From positions 21,204,001 to 21,268,000 of the forward strand of contig NC_079884.1 in the NCBI RefSeq assembly GCF_029227915.1: DNA of 64,000 nucleotides, in the 5' to 3' direction. The notes under the pieces are model-generated. The model was not told the DNA's origin. It was given only the letters and a program-made list of their open reading frames with translations, and did no database searches. Within the stretch, counting starts at the first letter, position 1. The number at the start of each line of letters is the position of its first letter. The stretch comes from Hydractinia symbiolongicarpus (taxonomy: Eukaryota > Cnidaria > Hydrozoa > Anthoathecata > Hydractiniidae). This document shows positions 59,023 to 64,000 of this stretch, one piece after another. The position numbers and the translations under genes are program-made.

Positions 59023-61394
59023 TTTTTTATGTTTTTGGTTTTAACAAATTATCAGATGCTGACGATTGAAGTTCATAGATGCATATCAACCTTAAATCTT
59101 ATAGCATGTATAAGAAACAAAATAAATACGGCACCTCCTTGACATCCTCTCAAAGACCAGCCGCCTTCTTGCTCAAAAATACCTATAAAGTTTCACGCTG
59201 CATGGCAAACAAATTTTCTGCTGTCAAAGCACTGACGGCACTTAGATTGGTTGCATGCTATTGTTCTTTGCTCAAACAGTCAATATCATGGAAACTCCAT
59301 GCTGTAAAAGAATTGGCTCACTCACCCAGATAAAGAAAATTAACACCCGGACTGCTTTAAAAAGAGTAAAAACGCTTGTGAATGTGCTTAATGTTTAATT
59401 TTAATTTCGAGCTCTCTCCGAAACATTTGTTTGCGTCTGAGCTTTCGTATAAAGAGAAACTTAATTTTGGTATCCTCATAAATTCGAACTCACTAATACG
59501 CATTGTTTACGAACAAAGTCAACTTTTCACCACCTAAAAAGTTTCTTTAAAATTGATAGCGAATTTGTTCAATGTTTGCTTAGCAAGAATGTTGAACTTT
59601 TTGTGTCTGTGGTCCCTGCATATGTGTTTTTTCACTGTGTATAGCATTGTACACCCAGCCTTTTAGTTTGTAAAAGCCTCCAGTTATGCTTATAAATTTT
59701 GTAAAATAAAAAGTAAGTTTTATATGTTCGAACATTATTTCAATGTACGTCTGGACTAATTTCACTGATGAATGGTCATTGAGAAAGCAAAAAAATAAAT
59801 TGTTACTCGTTGTTAAGAAAATGGTTTAAATTGCTTAAAAGTTTGAGAATTCAAGTAGCTTATACATTGGTTGCCCGAAGTCAGTTCAAGATAATAACTT
59901 GGTGCTTCACGCAGAGCATCTCTTTTCCAGCTGAAATATTCTTCAGATGCATCATTATTGCAATTTTAAGTTGATGTCTATATAGAATTTTGTTTTCTTT
60001 AAAGAGGGAAACAAAAACTCTTTAAAGTTGACAACGAAATGCTTATATCTTTTTTGATTCTCATGCATTCTATCATTGAACAACAAAGAAAACGACATCA
60101 CATTTTTGCTCAATCCAACCAGACAGTCAAAGTTGTTTCAATTCTCAGTTTTTTAACTATGCAAATTAGTTGTGAAAAGTCGATAAGCTTCCGACAAACT
60201 ACAACAATGTTTATTTTCGAATTGTCTGTTATAGTTCTGCCAGTAAAAAGCTAGTCTTTTTATAGCTACATATAGCCGTGTCATGTAAAGTGAAAATATT
60301 TAGAAAGCCAACAAATAAAGTGGAAAATCACTTTCACCGAAGCATTTTGCCATGTTGATGATCAAATTTGCATTTCATGTAATTACACAGTTATTGCCAC
60401 TTCTTAAAAATACAGCTGCCGTTATATTTAATCGTTCTCATTCATTTTCAAAATGTCTCTTTAATGATACAATTATTCATCAGATAAGTCAGCCTGTACT
60501 GTACTTCAAAGATGTAGAAACAGCAACAACAACACTAAAAAGATTTTGAAATGTTTCAAAAATTTTAAAAGGTCGGGATCATCACAAAATTTCTTATAAA
60601 CCTCGTTCCCGGCAAGGATTGCTATACTTTTCCCGCACCTGCTAATTTGGAAAATAGTTATGCAAATGGTCTGGTATTTGATGAATTTATCCTATTAAGG
60701 TAAATTTAGGAATATAAACATTGCAAGATTTATATTTTGCTAAAAGAGATTTTGTTAATGGTAACCTCAATAACTCGTCAACTTTTGGAATAACGTTTTT
60801 AAAGATATCAAAACGTTTTTTAGGAGATTTTAGGTAAATAAGAAATCGCCGAGCAAAATTGGCAACAAATCTAAAAATCTAAGAATTTAGTGCCCATTAG
60901 AAGGTGGCCTTATTAGTTGAATTTAAACTTAATTAAAGTATCTATCTTCTTACCAATTTTAAAATCGTGCACAAGAAACTAATCGCGCATAGGAACAAAA
61001 ATATTTGAATAGTGAAACTGCTTTCAACTGTGAAGTTGCTATACATAGCAGTGTTTTGAAACGCGCCGTTTGAAGTCTCATATAAAGACATTTACGCAGT
61101 CAGAAGGAAATTTTAAGTACATTTAAATTTCCTTGCAAATGTTCCTTCCCTTTGTAGTAATTGTTTATTGAGCAGATGTTTTTGAAATAAACAAATCCAA
61201 GGTTTAAGCAGCTTTTGTTTTGACACCTCTCTAAAATTCGTTTACCGCCCTAGAAACAGCATTGTCGATGGCATTAAGCCATTTTCTTTTGAAAAACACT
61301 AAAACATGATAAATCCTTTCAATTTTTATGTTAAAGTTTATGTTAAATCAAAAGAAGAAAATTTAGGCTGAAATGGAGTTTGTTATGTTTGGGC
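59023..61394. other. Intergenic, no gene seen
   Basis: AT-rich, with only short open frames lacking recognisable domains, codon bias or splice context. No repeats were noticed apart from simple A/T runs. Confidence 0.4.
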
Positions 61395-61632
61395 CATTAC
61401 ACTAGTTCCCGTATTCGGTCTGTCTGTGTGTGTGTGCTCAGAACAAAATCAGTGGGCAACCTTGATCCCAGATCTTTTTATATGGGGACGACAAATAGAG
61501 CGGTCGAGATGGCGTTTTAGGGGCACAAGAAATATCTGCAACATCTTTTCATCTATTATGTTGCGACAAGCAAATTCCGTTGGAATTTAGACAACTGGTG
61601 AGCCTGTGGATTTTTTCCACGGGTTAACGACT
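61395..61632 (+). mobile_element. Decayed miniature Helitron
   Basis: The 5' part (CCCGTATTCGGTCTGTCTGT after ACTAGTT) resembles the beginning of the 52.2-52.6 kb units. The 3' end is a clear hairpin, GCCTGTGG, TTTTTT, CCACGGG, followed by TTAACGACTAT, where the expected final CTAG appears as CTAT. Confidence 0.65.
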
Positions 61633-61834
61633 ATTCTCTACAATACTAGAAGTATTCTGTTCACAACGTTGGCGAGCAGCTTTTTTTCGAACCCACCTTC
61701 CCTCCAACCAAGTAATTCAATTATTTTGTACTGACAAAAAACAAGAAAACACAAAATACCAACGCGGGAAATACGTGCGACGGCGAAAATATGAGGACCT
61801 GTTAACTCGTGGACTTCTCAGGGGATAACTACTG
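61633..61834 (+). mobile_element. Second decayed miniature Helitron, abutting
   Basis: Begins TTCTCTACAATACTAGAAGT directly after the previous 3' end, similar to the TCTCTATAATAATAG start. It ends near TCGTGGACTTCTCAGGGGAT followed by AACTACTG, a degenerate version of the hairpin plus ACGACTAG end. The head-to-tail arrangement matches that at 52.2 kb. Confidence 0.5.
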
Positions 61835-62574
61835 GCTTTAATATATTTGCTTAAATACTTGACTTCAAGCAATAAACCGAATAGCCATCCCGTCCAAGGT
61901 TCTTATTACAATATTTTTCTCGTCTTCCAGCCTAGAGGATGCTAGTTCAGACATGTTTTCTTACAACTTTAGTCGCTGATATGCTATGAATTTGATTTAA
62001 TGACGTCACTTAGTTTTATTTTAAGTGTGTCTGTTTTTTAAGTGATCGAGGACAAAATGGTGTTGTGGTTTTAAAAGCAAATCTGTTAGGTTTTAAAAAT
62101 AATAAGAATGTTGTCGTCTGCCGTATTGGCTATAAACTCATAGGTTCACGTTATGTTTTGTTGTTAAACTTCTAAAAAAATTTCAGGGAGAAGCACGGTC
62201 TGTCAAACATTTTATTAGCTTGAAATCTACTTACCGGAAATATATTCAACTCAGTTATACTAAATAGTAAAAACAAGAGAGTATTGTTCACATAAATTAT
62301 ATCCATTGTTTATTGACAGCATGAATTATCGTGCTTTGTTATGATAAACAGACGACAACAGTATTTTGACGAATCGTTTATATTTGTGTAAGCATGAAGG
62401 TTTAAGGGTTAAATCTATTGAAGAAGGAGCTTTTGTGATTACATGTGGAGGAGTCCCATAATTGTTGCGCCAGTTCTCTTCTAATCACCTAAGGGAACAT
62501 TAAAAAGCCAGTTCACCGGCTAACAAGTTCTATTCACATAAAATGAAACAGATAAATTTGTAACTGGATTTACG
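61835..62574. other. Intergenic, no gene seen
   Basis: AT-rich sequence with no supported gene or repeat. It could hold the promoter of the tentative exon at 62575. Confidence 0.35.
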
Positions 62575-62716
62575 ATGAATGTATGGAGATTATATAATGA
62601 ACCTGAGATAGACATAAACTTTATAAACACGCAGAGTGTTTTTGGACTATCGATACTTTTTACAGTGTTAACCGGTATTCAGTTCTCATCCACAGAAGTG
62701 ATTGGCGCACCAAGAG
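62575..62716 (+). CDS. Tentative first coding exon of an unknown gene
   Basis: From the ATG at 62575, 47 codons run to a strong splice donor, AGAG/GTATGA. The peptide contains a hydrophobic stretch (VFGLSILFTVLTGIQF), which could be a signal anchor or an internal signal sequence. No homology is recognised and no following exon could be assigned before the window ends. It may be chance. Confidence 0.25.
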
Positions 62717-64000
62717 GTATGAATATATACTTTGTGTTTTTTTTTAAATGATTTAAATAATCTTTTATAAAACTTCTTTAAAGTTGTTATATGGAAACAC
62801 TCAAGGCGTGTGTTATTTTAGTATGAATAAACACAAATGTTGATTTTTTTCTGTTCTGTTCACTCACGTTCAAAGAGTAAAGTATTGCTCTAAGTTATGG
62901 TAGCGCTTTTTATTTTTAATATTTTTATAACATTTAAAGAAAAAGCAAATAAACTGCGGTACACAGGAAGCGAAATAATACTCATATAATAAACATATAA
63001 AATCGTCATCAATTTTTTTTTATTTTTATTTACAAACTGTCACAAAGCTCAACAATCGTTGTTTTCACTGTTTACCCAGGCTACATAATAATAGTTGTAT
63101 TTCAAAATGAGAGTCAAATCGCTTTTTTGTGTCAAAAATGCACGCAATAGCCATGCCGGGAATATGCACAAGGTGTATAATCTGAGGACCGGACTTTGTA
63201 TTTTTTCAATGACCTAAATTTGAAAGAAGAGCGGATTCAAAAAGCTCATGACCACAAGCAGTGGAGAAAGCGAGAAGAGAAAGTTTCTATGTAAGTCACA
63301 CGCACTTCGACTTTGTCTAAGTTCCAGTTCATCGAGGACTCAGGATTTTGGATCTTATGCACGCCTGGATTTCACGGACTTTTTTCGGGTAGTGGAGCAG
63401 ATTATTTCATAATGCGGACTTGGTGAAAAGTGCACATGTGCATGATGTCAGTTACTTGGTCTACGCGTCTTCCAATGTACAACTCAGCTACCTTAGGCTG
63501 CAGAGTACTGGCTAATTGATGCCGCTAAAAACGGCGTTTTGCAGAAATATGTCTGGAATTGTAGTTAAAAAAGATTTAAAGCGTATATGAATGTACTTAA
63601 ATAAAATTTTCATCACTTTTATTTAAGTTACAGATTTCTCAAATTACACTAACATTGTGAAGGTTAAGTTATGCCTTATGATAGGTAGTATTAGAAAATT
63701 TACATTCACCAGGTAAATTATTTACTAAGCTTGTTGAGTATTTACCTTTAAAAAACAAAAAAAATTCAACGGTGATCAATGGCGGATTAATCACAAAAAT
63801 GACAATAAACTTACATTTTTTAGAAGTGTCTAATGTTACGTTGGATCATAATAACAATAATAATTTCAAGAGCTAATTTTGGATTTTGATAACATTCGTC
63901 ACAAAAAAAGAATGTCATTTTTATGAGTATCCAGTATGAGTATACCTATTAATCATTGGAGAATTTCAGCTGTTTTTTAATAAAACTTCACCCCAACGTT
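62717..64000. other. Window end, no gene supported
   Basis: AT-rich. At about 63188-63290 a ~35-codon open stretch (LYFFNDLNLKEERIQKAHDH, then a basic run) runs into a donor-like TAT/GTAAGT. It might be an exon or a transposon relic. Nothing else was recognised. Confidence 0.35.

Overview
The window is animal nuclear DNA, AT-rich and intron-rich, with GT-AG introns, GT/TAA-type microsatellites and a mixed load of retroelements and DNA transposons. Gene families and layout fit a cnidarian, possibly a hydrozoan. That placement is an inference from the divergent intronless rhodopsin-like receptors, the AT richness and the transposon mix; no species marker is visible. All five recognised or likely host genes lie on the + strand.

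Layout. (1) 1-5862 is a retroelement graveyard: three broken Ty1/copia pol pieces (minus 840-1760, plus 2780-4677, minus 5158-5862) and two oppositely oriented arrays of a ~54-bp repeat (66-384 and 2041-2430). (2) 7679-23476 is a complete 26-exon ABCF1 gene. All exon phases close, giving 719 codons plus stop. Its introns hold a Helitron 3' end, a pogo-type MITE with terminal inverted repeats, a 17-bp minisatellite and a GTT microsatellite. (3) 23477-31811 is intergenic, with a tRNA-derived SINE, AGCT-rich repeats and a 5'-truncated, broken LINE (25541-28620, minus) ending in an (ATT)n tail. (4) 31812-40086 is a complete 10-exon SUCO/SLP1-type gene (1311 codons plus stop): signal peptide, SUN-like domain, Ser/Thr-rich stretch, coiled coil, transmembrane segment and basic tail. 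(5) 40087-47116 has no gene I can support, but holds a 125-bp-arm inverted repeat (42217-42608) and a 12-copy 22-bp minisatellite (43024-43280). (6) 47117-56285 carries two intronless paralogous class A GPCR genes. Between them lies a ~2.5-kb Helitron with a truncated replicase-type ORF, followed head-to-tail by miniature Helitron units sharing the same ends. (7) 56813-57878 is a coiled-coil gene of unknown function with one apparent frameshift. (8) 57879-64000 is repeat-bearing intergenic DNA: a second SINE copy, more Helitron ends and a tentative first exon at 62575.

The genes do not form a pathway. ABCF1 acts in translation initiation, SUCO in the ER membrane, and the GPCRs at the cell surface. 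Two points deserve most attention. One is the head-to-tail array of Helitron ends behind a gutted replicase gene. The other is that all five genes have a strong 3' splice acceptor only 4-55 nt upstream of the ATG, as expected if transcripts receive a spliced leader or have a 5'-UTR intron.
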